A DNA stretch of 64,000 bases from Dendrophyllia cribrosa (taxonomy: Eukaryota; Cnidaria; Anthozoa; Scleractinia; Dendrophylliidae). Below the pieces are notes generated by a model, which saw only the letters and a list, made by a program, of their open reading frames with translations, had not been told where the DNA came from and did no database searches. Location of the stretch: assembly GCA_024195265.1 (NCBI GenBank), contig JAJLRJ010000004.1:44035568-44099567 (forward strand), in the 5' to 3' direction. Every line of letters begins with the position of its first letter. The stretch's first letter is position 1. This document shows positions 1-11,849 of the stretch, one piece after another. The translations under genes and the position numbers were made by a program.

Positions 1-4
1 CTTT

Positions 5-285
5 GCCTTCTCAACATTTCTCTGTATGTTAGCACTTTGAACTAGATATAACTAAAGTTTGTCAGATAGTCTGCTCATCATTTAGTGTAAATTACCGTGT
101 TTACATACGTTAAGATGTCTGTACCGCAGTGATAGTAATTAGCCTTCTCAATGTTTTTTCGTACTTTAGTATGTTCCTACAGTATTAGTTTTCAATTGTC
201 TTCTCAAAATATTTCCATAGGTTAGTATGTCCATAAAGTATTTATAGTTTTGTCTTCTCGACATATTTTCGTACGTCATGAGTGT
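5..285. repeat. Degenerate short repeat at the left edge
   Basis: Four imperfect copies of a motif like CCTTCTCAACATTTTTC followed by GTANGTTAGTATG begin near 5, 140, 200 and 254. Spacing is irregular (about 137, 60 and 55 bp), so this is a decayed tandem array. The rest of 1-1605 shows no convincing exon and is read as intron of the gene that continues at 1606, or as intergenic DNA. Confidence 0.35.
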
Positions 286-1605
286 TGTTTCATTGTCACC
301 AAAGAGCATGCAATTGGTGATACTCCCATGTGTAACAGCAACGAGCATGTTAACCAAGTTTATAGAAAACCCTGGCTGGCGTGAACATCAAATCATATGT
401 TATAAGTCAAGAATTTATGGGTTTATCTAATTGAACATATCTGTCTATATTTTGGTTGCAGCACATTTGAAAGAGTCCACAAACGCAATTCCTCTACTTT
501 GCCAGGATTTTGTTCGGTTGGTTTTAATGTCATAAAGATATACTGAATATGTTTATAATAACTGCTAAAAATGAAACAACTAAAATATAAATTATTGGCT
601 TGCACATGCAGACGTCATAAAAATTAAAAAATCTAAACTTTACATCCTGCAAAGCTGTTTCTAACATGGTACATGTATGTAGATACGAGTGTTACAATCC
701 TTCACAAAAACTTTCAGGTTTTAACGATATTTTGCTTTCGATTTTTAAAGGTTTTAAATGTGTCACACAATTCATCATGCTATTTCAGATAAGCCGTGAA
801 ATACACAAAATTGAACCAGTTGAAAGTTATTTTTGCATGATTATAGATGTTTATAAGCGGATTTAAAATTAATGTAACTTATAGTGAATCTGATCTTTTA
901 TGACGAGATTTTTTGCGAAATTATGACTTTAAAGTTTTGACTGTCATGTTGATGTAATACCAAAGTGGTTCACCAAGATGGCCGCTCCATACATAATTTT
1001 CACTAAATGTCTCAAACTCGTTCGCCTATAACTGTTTACCAGATGTGTATTTTTAAACTCACTACAATTCCATAAACATTTTGGAATCGAAATCTGTTTT
1101 TTAATGCTGCTGAATTTTGATATGACAGGATATGATGTAAGTGCAAGCCAAGAATTGTGTTGCTCATAACTCTGTTTTTCATTATGCCACACTCTACTAC
1201 TGCATGTATAGCACATTTGAATCATGAGATGACTCGCAAATCCATTCCCATTTTGGCGGCATTATTGCATTATTTTTTTTATTCTTTTAATATCCCAAAA
1301 AGAATATTGACTTTGACAAAATCTTTCTGAAGATAATGAGGTCATTCTTATATAGTTAATTGAGATAATAGAAAACAATCCATGATTGAGGGGGGATAAC
1401 TTGTAATTCCATTTTGAATGCGACCAGTGTCACTTACAGGGCTGTGCTCTAGTAGTGCCTGGGTTCCAAAGGCAAAAACTGAGCTTAACTGTAGGGCACC
1501 CTTACTTTTATAGTTGGGCTCCCTATGATAATTCTTAGACCACAGCTTTGACCTACAAAAGAGATATTGTCCATATTATGGAAACTCTGCATTCATCTCT
1601 TACAG

Positions 1606-4144
1606 CCATTCTCATCTGCTGGTTCATCATCTATTCCTCCATCCTTCTCAAGTGGCTCAAGTCCTGCAAGTCATAGCAAAAGCAGCAGTGACAAGCCAGT
1701 GGGTCCAAAGTGTGGTGCTTGTGGAGAAATCGGACATAACAAGAATTCAAAGATGTGCCCACAATACTTCTCTGTAGAAGCTGTTCAGAGAAGAGAGGTA
1801 TTGAAAACTGATTTGCAGAAAATAGGGAGAGTGTTCTATTAAGTGGTCTGAAGTGTGAAATAATTCTTTCTCTTCCTTCAAACAGCCTAGCCCCCCTGCC
1901 CCCCCCCCCCCCCCCCACCCCCCCCCCCCAGTATAGTGTATAGAGATAAATACCTGTAATTGATACAATTATGTTGTATACCAAATACATTGTAATAAAA
2001 CCTTTTAAAGTAACAATTATATAAAGCCTAGGTTACATCTCTTTACTTTGCATCAGTCGTCACTGTCACTGGCCTCTTGTTCCTTGCTGTAAACCAACAT
2101 GTCAGTCTTTCTTTATTTTGAGCTTTAAATTGCTGCAGGATGCATCCCAAAACTGAATTGTTTTAAGATTTCTTTACAAGGCAATTGAATAGCACACGAG
2201 AGAAAGCAAAACTTTGGGTGACCACTTAAATCACTCAAAATAAAGTTTACAATGGTTGAAGGCTAGATGATTTAGAGTTCCTTCTAATACATCAACCACT
2301 GTCCACTTCATCAGGAACAGTCAAGAAAGAGAAAAGCAAAGAAGGAGGAAGAAGAAAGAGAATTCAATAATTGCGTGGGTACATTGGTACGTGATGTTCA
2401 GGGTCATGAAGTGCATGTTATTGTTGAACAGTAAAAGAAAATGAGAAATATATATTTTAGATATTTAGTTGTCCAAACTCCAAATTTCCTTGTCCAAAAT
2501 GTGTGGAATGTGCATCTAAATAAAGCAAATGCATTAAGCTATACTTTGGGTCTGCTTAGCATGAAGTAGCTGGGGAAAATTGGTTTCTGGCATTGTCAAT
2601 GTTTTGTTTTCCTATCAAAGTACAGCCAGGTAAAATCCCTGGCTCTCAGCCTTTTTGACAGCCCAGCTGGACCCAATTGTGGATAACTCGGGGCTTGAGA
2701 CTAACAATTGCAAATGACTAGTGAAAATTCAAACACTTGATACTGGGTAAGTGTTTGAATAAACTATTATATATAATATAAAACAATATAAAAACAAAAA
2801 TATCTTTAGCTAGTAAGTTTTCTTCTTTCACTATAGCCACTTCTAGCTGCCTACTACAAAACATAAAACTATGTTCCATTAGTATAAGTAATCATACGGT
2901 TTCGAGTTCAATTTGGGATTAATTTGCACGAGTGAGTTTTTCAAAAAGCTCAAAATTGCACGAGCCGCTTCGAAACTCGAAACCGCTTTGAACTCGAAAC
3001 CGTATGATTACTTATTAATAATTATACTTGAAAAAATTTGCATCCATTTTTGCATCCATTTTTTTTTGAATTTTTTTTTTCGATTTGTAATTTGCACTGA
3101 TGTTACACTTTTTGCACTGGTGTTACACTTGAACTGCACTGCTCTTAGCCAATCAGAATCGAGTAATTTTTTCATGTATATTATTAAACTGTGAATGGAA
3201 TGTCTGAGAATACATTGACATTAATGGTTTAAACAATCAATAAAGTGCACCTGTTTAAAACTGTTTTTATTTAAGTTTCTTAGCATTAATAATTACCTTT
3301 TTAGTTTCTTAGTATTTTATGAACCCAATGTTGTAATGCACATTTGAGCAGAATTATGTTAATTTGTGCAATTTTAATGCTTTAGATTAGCCACTAGGCT
3401 ATACAGCTGTATTAGGTTCAAACATCAGTCTCAAGCCCTTGTAGATGGCATAGTAGACTTTTGTAAAATTTGGATGGTTTTGGTGAAGTATCAAACACAA
3501 AGAAAAGTGTTTCATCAGGATATCCAAACACAGAGAAGTGGGTTGATAAAAACAAAGCACAGCCAGGTTTTTTTAACCCACCTATAGGTGTTTGGATACC
3601 TGATGAAACACTCTTGAGTGTTGGTATAGCTTCTATAAGTGATCATAAAATATGGAGACAACGAAGGAATAAAATTGCCAATTGAAAATCAATCTATGCT
3701 TATTATGAAGATCCGGTTTCCAAACCACTGTCACACTTACGATTTTCCTCAAATTCTCATTTCTAGTCCTATACATTTCTTATAGAAGTAGTAAGGAGAA
3801 ATTGTTTGAATATCAAGAGAATTCATCTTGTGTGATCATGTCCTTAATTCTTATGACCTTTTTGATTGATAAGGCATTGATATTACAAGGAGAAATTTGA
3901 TGCTGATCACTCTTAATATCTTGGGGCTTAAAGGGTTAATGAGTTTGAGGAAGTGATTTATTACACCAGTTTGACGACTATAGTGCAACTATTGATACTT
4001 TTCCAGGCTGCTGAAAGGATATCAATGGAAGACCAGACCAGAATATTAGCAGAGCAACTTGAGCAGCTGCGAAGACAGTCACAGAGTATGGCAGATACTC
4101 AAAAGAAAGTGGAGGATGCAATTAAGCGAAGAAGAAAGCGGTAG
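1606..4144 (+). CDS. CCHC zinc-knuckle protein, C-terminal two exons (partial)
   Basis: Two exons are supported: 1606-1797, preceded by a CTCTTACAG acceptor and ended by GAG|GTATTG, and 4007-4144, preceded by CTTTTCCAG and ended by TAG. Both are phase 0 and join without a frame break. Exon 1 encodes a Ser-rich linker and a zinc knuckle CGACGEIGHNKNSKMCP (C-x2-C-x4-H-x5-C, one residue longer than the usual last spacer, as in the knuckle of TAF1). Exon 2 encodes an acidic/glutamine-rich helix (residues like EDQTRILAEQLEQLRRQ) ending in the basic tail KRRRKR, a likely nuclear localisation signal. The 5' part of the gene is outside the window or was not recognised. I cannot name the family. Nuclear and nucleic-acid binding is inferred only from the knuckle and tail. 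The intron (1798-4006) carries a poly-C tract near 1893-1929 and two hairpin elements. Confidence 0.7.
2885..3014. mobile_element. Palindromic MITE in intron
   Basis: The ends are inverted copies of TAAGTAATCATACGGTTTCG, and the element is about 130 bp. It lies in the intron of the zinc-knuckle gene and has no coding capacity. Confidence 0.6.
3506..3612. mobile_element. Short hairpin element
   Basis: AGTGTTTCATCAGGATATCC at the left is matched by an inverted copy at the right end (GGATACCTGATGAAACACT), giving a roughly 107-bp foldback. It is probably a MITE remnant inside the intron. Confidence 0.5.
3720..3935. mobile_element. Fragment of TTAA-flanked element
   Basis: The right end reads GGGGCTTAAAGGG followed by TTAA at 3936-3939. 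This resembles the termini of the elements at 6650-7050 and 32394-32951. The left terminus was not found, so this is a truncated copy and its left boundary is approximate. Confidence 0.4.
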
Positions 4145-4352
4145 CAAGGCACTAGGACTGTAAGCCACCATCTTAAATCAAAGAACTGCTATTTTTTGTT
4201 TTTTTCTTCCTTGACTTTCCTTGACTTTTAGGTCAAAATGGCAAACCTCAAGTCATTCAACTTTGATTCAGGTTTTTTATGACTTAATTAGTAAATTACT
4301 GAAAGTGTATTGCACAGAACTCTGTAGAGCTATTTGTTTGTTAATGTTCAGC

Positions 4353-4529
4353 CAGGGGCATAGCTGGGGGGGGGGGGGGGGGTCCTGGGGTTCCCCCCCC
4401 CCCCCCCCCCCCCCGTGAGATAATTTTAGTAAAACACAGTGTGGATGTCGACATGACAATCTGGTAAGTACCCTGGGTGTGACACAGTGTGACTCACCCC
4501 CCCTTTGAAAAATCCTAGCTATGCCCCTG
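4353..4529. mobile_element. MITE with TIR CAGGGGCATAGCT
   Basis: Terminal inverted repeats CAGGGGCATAGCT (4353-4365) and its complement (4517-4529) enclose about 177 bp. The flanks share TCAGC, a plausible 5-bp target duplication. Inside are a G run (4366-4382) and a C run (about 4393-4414). The element lies just after the zinc-knuckle stop codon, probably in its 3' untranslated region. Confidence 0.65.
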
Positions 4530-6649
4530 TCAGCGATGAGCTTGTTCAAGGCTTGAGCTTGAAAAGGCTGCCAAAATAGTTACATGTACTATGTTATGTA
4601 TATATGATATGCAATGTATTAAGTAACGGTATATTTGTTAAGATATTGTGCTCTTGCATGTTGGTGTTTCTGTTGGTTATCAGCACAAAAAAAAGTAATT
4701 CTTAGTCATGATTCTTGTTGCCTGTGATGTGCATAATAACACATGTACTATTGTTTATCTTTTTATGAAAATATTTTTTACTCAATCATGGAACAAAGAT
4801 GTTAGATTTTAAAAGAAAAAAAAAACAATTTAATGTGAGGTAAACTGTTTTATATACTTTTTATTAGTTACTATTCATAGGTCAAATACAGTTTATTCAA
4901 TTTTTATATATTTTTAGAGTCATCATAATTAACTGTACAAGACATCTTTCAAAAAATGTATGACAGTGTAGTAACAGATTTTGATATACAAATTAATTTA
5001 AGAAAGTGATTCAACATATTGATTATTCCTTTTGTGGATTATTTAGTGCTACAAAGAAAACTCGAAGTTTCATCGAAATTGGAAGCTTGGACAAATTTCA
5101 AAAGGAATAGATTTGATGGGCTCTATAAATTCCTGTCACCTCAAGAAAGATAACATTATATGCATTTTTTGTAACTTAAGTGAGACAAGTTTGGGGATAT
5201 ATATTTTTAGTAAAACAACTGAAGTTTGGATTTGTAAATTTATAAGACAATTGGTCCATTGCATCAATTTGAGTCCTCTGTTAAACTCCACAATTCCGGA
5301 CTGCTAAGATCTCGCCATACTTTAATACTGGATGTCAAAGTGTAATGCAAAACAATAATTTTCTTATAACTCAGGTCATTTGGTGTTCAACTCTGATCTG
5401 TGTATAAATTGCGTGATTTTAATGCTATACTCGAACAACCCTATGATAGGCGAAGTTTGGGCACCATATACATCTGTTTTGTTTAATTTTAAAACATTTT
5501 TATTGTTCCTGTTATATAACACTGTAGTTGTAGTTTCAGCTATGTTGATGTATAATAAAATTTACATATTAACAGACTTTTCTGTAATTTTGGTTTTGAT
5601 TTAATTTATTGAATCCACAGGGGGAGGGTACAATTTTGTTACTTTTCATTTCATTTGACATTTGTTTCATTTAGGGGGGGAGGGGGGAGTTGATGGGACG
5701 ATTTTGTGACTTTCTATATATTATCATACATACTTTATCATGGGGGGTGGGGGTGGGGGTGGGAGTCCTATCACATGTCCACCAAAGTTGACGCAAGCTG
5801 TTGTGGTGTTCTTGCGTAATGTGGCGAAACTATTACAATAGAAGAAAGTAATAGTTCAAAACAGATTTTTACTTAACTACTGTTAGTATAGATTGATACT
5901 TCTCTACTTCTCAACTGCTCTGTACACAAATGATCAGGATCACTTATTTCCAGGATTGCACGCAAGTATTGTTTAACAAATACTTCATATTTTAAAGAGT
6001 TATCGTGTCATTTTCATATCACTATATATGACAGAATATGTTATGGTGAACTTTTATAGATGATGACACTTTGTGATGCCTATCATGGAGTAGTGTGGGG
6101 CCCCCTCTGCATGCAATCCTGGATATTACTCAAAAGAATAAGGTACACACATTTCATCTAAAAATAAGAAGTTAATTAATAATGATGGATGACTCAGCTT
6201 AATTTTCATAACATGACCCTAAAATAAAATGATTGATTTTCTTTTATTACTCAGTTGCTGCTTTCAGGGGACACTTTTCATTAATAATAAGAAAGGCATT
6301 TAAAATTTATATTAATATTTAAAAAGAGAGATCATACTTATAATAACTAGTTTCATCTGTAGTAATGAACACAACATATGTTTGCAATTTATTTAATATA
6401 TTATGTTCAAATTGAGCTATGTAACAAGAATATTTTGTACCCCTTTAGGGTATGTTCATTCTTATGTTACAATAATAGAATCTTGCCTTTTTCAATGAAC
6501 ATTTTTCTAGTTAAATTTTTATTGCAAATGCAGTTGATCTTTCATTGCCTCAGGATTCTTTTGACATTCATTTTGATCATGATTATTTTCATTGGTAGTG
6601 TTGTAAATTATTCATGAAAAAGAAAATTTTCTAATATTTGAAGCTATTA
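4530..6649. other. Non-coding region, no gene seen
   Basis: AT-rich sequence with many AATAAA-like signals (for example near 5552), G-rich patches around 5620-5760 and only short chance ORFs. It probably begins with the 3' UTR of the upstream zinc-knuckle gene and then becomes intergenic. Confidence 0.5.
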
Positions 6650-7050
6650 CCCTTTCACTCCCAAAGGTGGCTTTAAGATGAAAACAAGCAAAAAAATAGA
6701 AATTTCATTTTACAAAACATTGAGATTTCAACAAAGGAGCACCTTAGGTCAAATCACTGCTCAGAAGATTTCATGATTTGAATTAATGGTCACACTTTGG
6801 GGTTTCATCCACAGACTCAAAAGTGAGAACCACCTTCAGTACAGCATAACAGATCGTCAGGACCACAGGAAAGTACTGCTCAATAGCTTTCATTTAATGG
6901 TTACACTTTAGGATTCATCAACAGACTCAAAAAGTTAGAACCACCTTGTACAGCATAACAAACAGTACCACAGGAAAGTACTGCTCGATAGATTTTATTT
7001 GGATGGTCGCACTTTGGGTTTTGTCCCCAGATTTTCTGGAAGTTTAAGGG
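6650..7050. mobile_element. TTAA-type non-autonomous element with internal repeats
   Basis: The left end CCCTTTCACTCCCAA follows ATTA, and the right end GGAAGTTTAAGGG is followed by TTAA (7051-7054). The interior holds about three related units with a motif like CCACAGACTCAAAA. The same motif, inverted, is the tandem unit of the 32394-32951 element. CCC-initial ends with TTAA targets are typical of the piggyBac superfamily; that assignment is inference. Confidence 0.6.
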
Positions 7051-8602
7051 TTAACTGACAAATCCTGATGCTCTTATGTATACGTATTCAGAACAACTTT
7101 CTATCTAAAAAGGAAAGATCAAGATTGAAACGAAAACCAAAGAGAGGCCATCCTCTCTTGTCAGTAAATGTGGAATATATACACAAAATAATACAAATTA
7201 TCCATTTATATATTAAAGCAAACTTTTAATCCACATATTTGTCATAAAGTAATATAAAAAGTCAAAATGATTGATGCTTCTGTAAAAAATGAAAATAGCA
7301 TATTCTAACCAAATTGCAGGTGAAAAACCAGATGTGGGCTTTATCTAGGTTGCAGTTAAAATAACCCAAAATAATACAAGTGAAAGTTTTGTTATAAGCT
7401 TTCAACATAAAGGGAAATTTTCATTAAAAATGTATTTAATTATTTCCTTTTTCCTACGTGTATTCTTATCTTTCAGCGTCAATTTAACAATGTATACAAA
7501 TAACTGTTATTTGAAGCAACTCATTTCATCAGCTTTTAACAAATTGTTACCAAATAGAAATCTAGTAGTGTTTTTGCCAGAAATGCAGACTTGAGATGCA
7601 AAATATTTAATATATCAAGTATAAATGAGGTGGTTAATTATTGAAGGAAGGGATCAGTGAGGGACAGTTTTTAAATTAAAATGTCAACCAAACAAACATT
7701 CCCAGTAGCTTAAATGCTAAACACCAGCTGTTAATCCATTGTATTACATTTTGTATTTTCACATCTTCACTAAAAGCTTACATGTAACTCTGATTGTATA
7801 TATTTTCAACAATATTTTTAACATGTCCTGCTTGTTTGTATGTTTTTGAGATGTTAAATTTCTCACTTCCAGGCCCTTCATTTTAGTGGAATAGTTTTCT
7901 TCAGTTTTTGTGTACACGCATAATGAGTAATTTGCATGAAATATACTGTACTTATTACAAATAAAGTAGAATGCTTTTATGGCCATGAAATCCTTTCATC
8001 ACCAGCGGCATTATCGGAAAGCTAAGGAACAGCAATTAATTGTTAAAATTGCTCAATTTTTGTAGCTCCAAGCTTAAAATTAATTTCACTTGAAAGCTCG
8101 ATGTTGATATTCCCAGAATCTGGCAATGAATCAAGAATTTTTGTGATAATAGGTTTTTTGCCAGGCAGCTGTCAGCTACAGAATAGTGCACAAAAAAGAA
8201 AATGTGTAACCATTGCAGTTGTTTTCATACACCTCTTCTATGCTAGACTTCACTTTGTGCTTGTGTTTTCAACCTGGTATCATCTTGAAATTACAGAATG
8301 TGATCAAATTCTTCCAACACGCAGCAAAACAGGTATAAAGATCAGTGAGGAGAATTTGGAATCTGACCTGTAGAAGAGCAAAATGCACCTGAGTTCCTTA
8401 ACTGCTTCTTCCTTATTGCTTCATGCAGATTTAAAGGCTAGAAATATTGAGCTGTAGTATCATGATGGTTTATAGTTATCAATTTACACCCAATTATATG
8501 CAGTTCCTTGAATATTATGGCCAGACCCAACCTTGTTCCCAGGGTTCTCTTCTTCCGCCCCTCAAGAGCGCGAGAAGGGCGGACTGAGGTTGGGCCAGAT
8601 CA
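7051..8602. other. Non-coding region, no gene seen
   Basis: Only small chance ORFs (up to about 90 codons) without exon-like context. A GC-rich patch at about 8519-8598 (GGCCAGACCCAACCT inverted to AGGTTGGGCC) is probably another short foldback element. Confidence 0.4.
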
Positions 8603-8749
8603 GGGCCCAGTTGTTCAAAACGTGAATAGCGCTATCCATTGGATAAATCACTATCCGGTGGAAAGCGCAATGGGTTTTGTTAATGTTTATCCACTGGATA
8701 GTGATTTATCCGGTGGATGGTGTTATCCACTCTTTGAACAACTGGGGCC
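8603..8749. mobile_element. MITE with TIR GGCCCAGTTGTTCAAA
   Basis: The ends CCCAGTTGTTCAAAACG and TTTGAACAACTGGGGCC are inverted. Inside, GGATAAATCACTATCCGGTG recurs in inverted form, so most of the 147 bp can fold into one hairpin. It is non-coding. Confidence 0.7.
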
Positions 8750-9681
8750 AGGTACGTTAAGTTTTTTATTGGCTCTAAAAGGTGGCATTATTTGAGAGGC
8801 TCTCAAAAGGGGGTTTTAATCCAAAGTGGATCAACAGATGGATAAAATATTATTATTTGAGGAAATACAGTAAGTGAAAGTGTTGAGAATAACTTTGATT
8901 AGTGGCTAGCCTGACATACGTTTTACCCTGCCAAGGGACTCTTCAGAGACCTTTCTTGCTTTGCAAACTCATTGAGCATAAGGATTTCCAACCGGATTAA
9001 ATCGTAAAATTGAAAATTTAAAAGATAAGATTGTTGGGCAAATAGATCAAATATGCTACTGACAGTGATTCATATTCAAGACTTTCTTTCTCAAAAAAGT
9101 CATAGTGTAGGTTAATTAGGCTAGTCCATGATATAATTTTATATAGTCGGAGATAATCAAGCAAGTGAAATATTTATACAAGCAAGCATGAATATTGCTC
9201 CACGACAGGTAATTTTTGCATGCAATCATGTTTTTTGCTCACTTCACTATCCCTCAGGGAAGAGACATGTTCATAGTCTGTTTTTTTTTGCATACTGTAT
9301 CATTTTTAAGGTTTTCATTTGAAGTCAAATGCTGGATATATGTCTGGTTATTGGGTCTCCATGGTGTGGTAGTGTCACTTCAAAAATATACATAATTTTG
9401 TCTGAAATGTGTGGCATGGAAAATCCAGTTTTAACATTTGCCCTTTAGGCCTTGTCATTCATGGTTTATAGAAGGCCTTGGTACATAATATATTGGACCT
9501 ATGTTTAATTTTGACATTTTCACTTCCAATTTTTTTTTTTTGAGCAGAGAAAGTACTATCTTGCTAAAAGTAATGACACTGGTTTATGCAAGTTAAAGTG
9601 AAAGAGAGGCAATCATGCCAAAAGATTTCTGCCAAAGAAAAAAGAATACATTTCGGCTAAGCATTTCAGTCAAAGGATCTA

Positions 9682-9835
9682 CAGTTGAATCCCGATAACT
9701 CAAACCAAACTTTTTTCCCCTTGGCTGAAGATTGCTTACAAATTTACCCTTGATAACTTGAACCTTCAATATCTTGAACCAAATTTCCCTCTTCCTTGGA
9801 GGTTCGAGTTATCGGGATTCTACTGTATTTTTCAA
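9682..9835. mobile_element. TA-flanked MITE (Tc1/pogo-like ends)
   Basis: The left end CAGTTGAATCCCGATAACTC and right end GAGTTATCGGGATTCTACTG are inverted and flanked on both sides by TA. CAGT-type ends plus a TA duplication fit non-autonomous pogo/Tigger-like elements. The family call is inference. Confidence 0.7.
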
Positions 9836-10735
9836 AGATGTGGGATATTTTAGTGTTGGCAATCAATCTCTTTACTTCAGCTAATATTAACCAACAATTG
9901 TTTAAGCAACTAAATGCTTCAAGAGTGAAACATGTCAAAATTTGATATAGGCCCTTTATACACCCATTCACCCAATGTTATTATTACCTATGGTTAGTTT
10001 TTCAATGTAGAACATAACAAAAAAACATTACCAATAAGATGTAAGGAATTCTACATTTACCAGGGCTTGTACTTGTGACTGCCCCCTAATTAAAACACAA
10101 AATCTGTTAGAAAATTATTGATGTGTGAGCAGATCTTGAATATTTTCACAGATTTTATTAACATTATTTTTATATTATTAAATTGATTACTTACTTATTC
10201 TTTTATAGTTATCTATATTTTACACTGAAATTTTGTTTTCTAAAAATGTATTTTTCTCTATCACAATTTTATTTTTCAACCTTATAAAAGACTAATACTA
10301 TTGCACTGTATCAGTTAAAATGGCTAACATGTACATTTTGGCCAATTCTTGTCAGTTAAGTGCCTGAGAATAGCTCAATTTGGATATATTGATCAGAAAT
10401 TCAACTTGAAACAGAAAACATCATTACGAGGCTTAGGGGAATGATAGTAGGGATTTATATGGTTTATTCCCCTAAGCCTCATAGTGATATCTTTTGTTTC
10501 AAATTGAAATTAAATATATTGAAATTGGGCTACTGAAATCTTGCCTACAAAATAAAAAGCAGTTTAATTTGTTTTGCATTTTCTGACCTGAAAAGACTGT
10601 TGATGTAAGTAACTACACCTGTCAATGGTCATATCAAGGGGTACAATCAGGTTCTAAAATGACCAGCATTTTTGGAGTGAAATTGCTAAGGTATGTAATT
10701 GCTAAGGTCAGTAATGTGGCTGCTCTATTGTTTAA

Positions 10736-11178
10736 AGTGCACCTAAACCCCAATTTTTTTTTTCTTTTAATCAACTCAATGTACGTTGAAAAGTCAAATA
10801 GTGAAATATTTCATCGCGTTAGTGAGTTATAGAGATTTGAATTTGCTAAATGCTAATTAGATGATGTCAATGCAGACTCGTTTATTATACAACTACTTGT
10901 TTCCACCTCCAAGTAATATTTTTTTACAAATCAATTGACTATAAACAGTTTTTATTAGTATTTCTTAAATTTATTATCCTTAAGCTGTGAACTGCGTATT
11001 GTAAATTGAAGTAGAAATAATGGTAAAGTCTGCATTTGACGTCATCTAATTAGCATTTTGTAAATTAAAATCCCTATAACTCGCTGACGCGACGTTAAAA
11101 ACAAGAAATATTTCACTATTCGACTTTTCAGTGTACATTGAGTTGATTAATAGAAAAAAAATAGGGTTTAGGTGCACT
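10736..11178. mobile_element. 443-bp foldback MITE with long arms
   Basis: AGTGCACCTAAACCC at the left and its complement at the right are each bordered by TTAA (10732-10735, 11179-11182). The two arms stay complementary for about 150 bp, including the GACGTCATCTAATTAGCATT region. No ORF. Confidence 0.7.
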
Positions 11179-11182
11179 TTAA

Positions 11183-11849
11183 GGCTTTACCGCTTACTTC
11201 CATTTTTAGGGCTAAAGCCTAAAAACAATACCCATAGCTGCAAGCGTGGTTTTGGTGTGTTAAACTGTAAACAAAATATGCTTATATGAAATCTTGTTCT
11301 GCAAGCTTTTTTCCCCTGCTTGGTCAAGATGTTACAGACAGCAATGGAATTATAAAACTAAAGAGGAGATTGAAGGGGTGTGCAAAAATCCTGCTAAGTG
11401 ACATTTTTGATCGCTCTCTTGAGTCATTAATTTTTCAAATCATTGAAATAACTATATACATATTTATACTGCTATCTTTAAACTTCCCTGAAGTTACTAA
11501 GGTTTTTTAGTCACACACCCCTTCATAAAACTAATTAGTTATTGTTATTAATATTTTAGATCAGCTGGCAACAATAAATCCATAACATGTCATAGCAGTG
11601 ATAACTGCAAATCTTATAATAAAACTGCATGTAACATGAGGCAAGCATTAAAAAGTAATGTATAACCACTTCAACTGCTATATTTTATTCCCTAGAATGA
11701 TATTACTATTATATTGATGATTGACTCAAATTACCAGTAAATTATTTATGGCTCATACCTATGCCAAGGTAACCACATTTTATACTTAGACTTGGAAATA
11801 ATTTAAGTGTGGCTGTAAGCAAGCCATATAAAATAAATAGATTCCATGA
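11183..11849. other. Non-coding, 3' flank of the GPCR gene
   Basis: No exon seen. On the minus strand this is the downstream side of the receptor gene and probably contains its 3' UTR. Confidence 0.4.

Noticed and set aside
1631..1990. Gly-rich minus-strand ORFs
   Set aside because: The Gly run is translation of the poly-C/poly-G tract opposite a real plus-strand exon.
5113..5604. Two short ORFs between the zinc-knuckle gene and the GPCR
   Set aside because: No codon bias, splice sites or recognisable motifs; they sit in AT-rich, UTR-like sequence.
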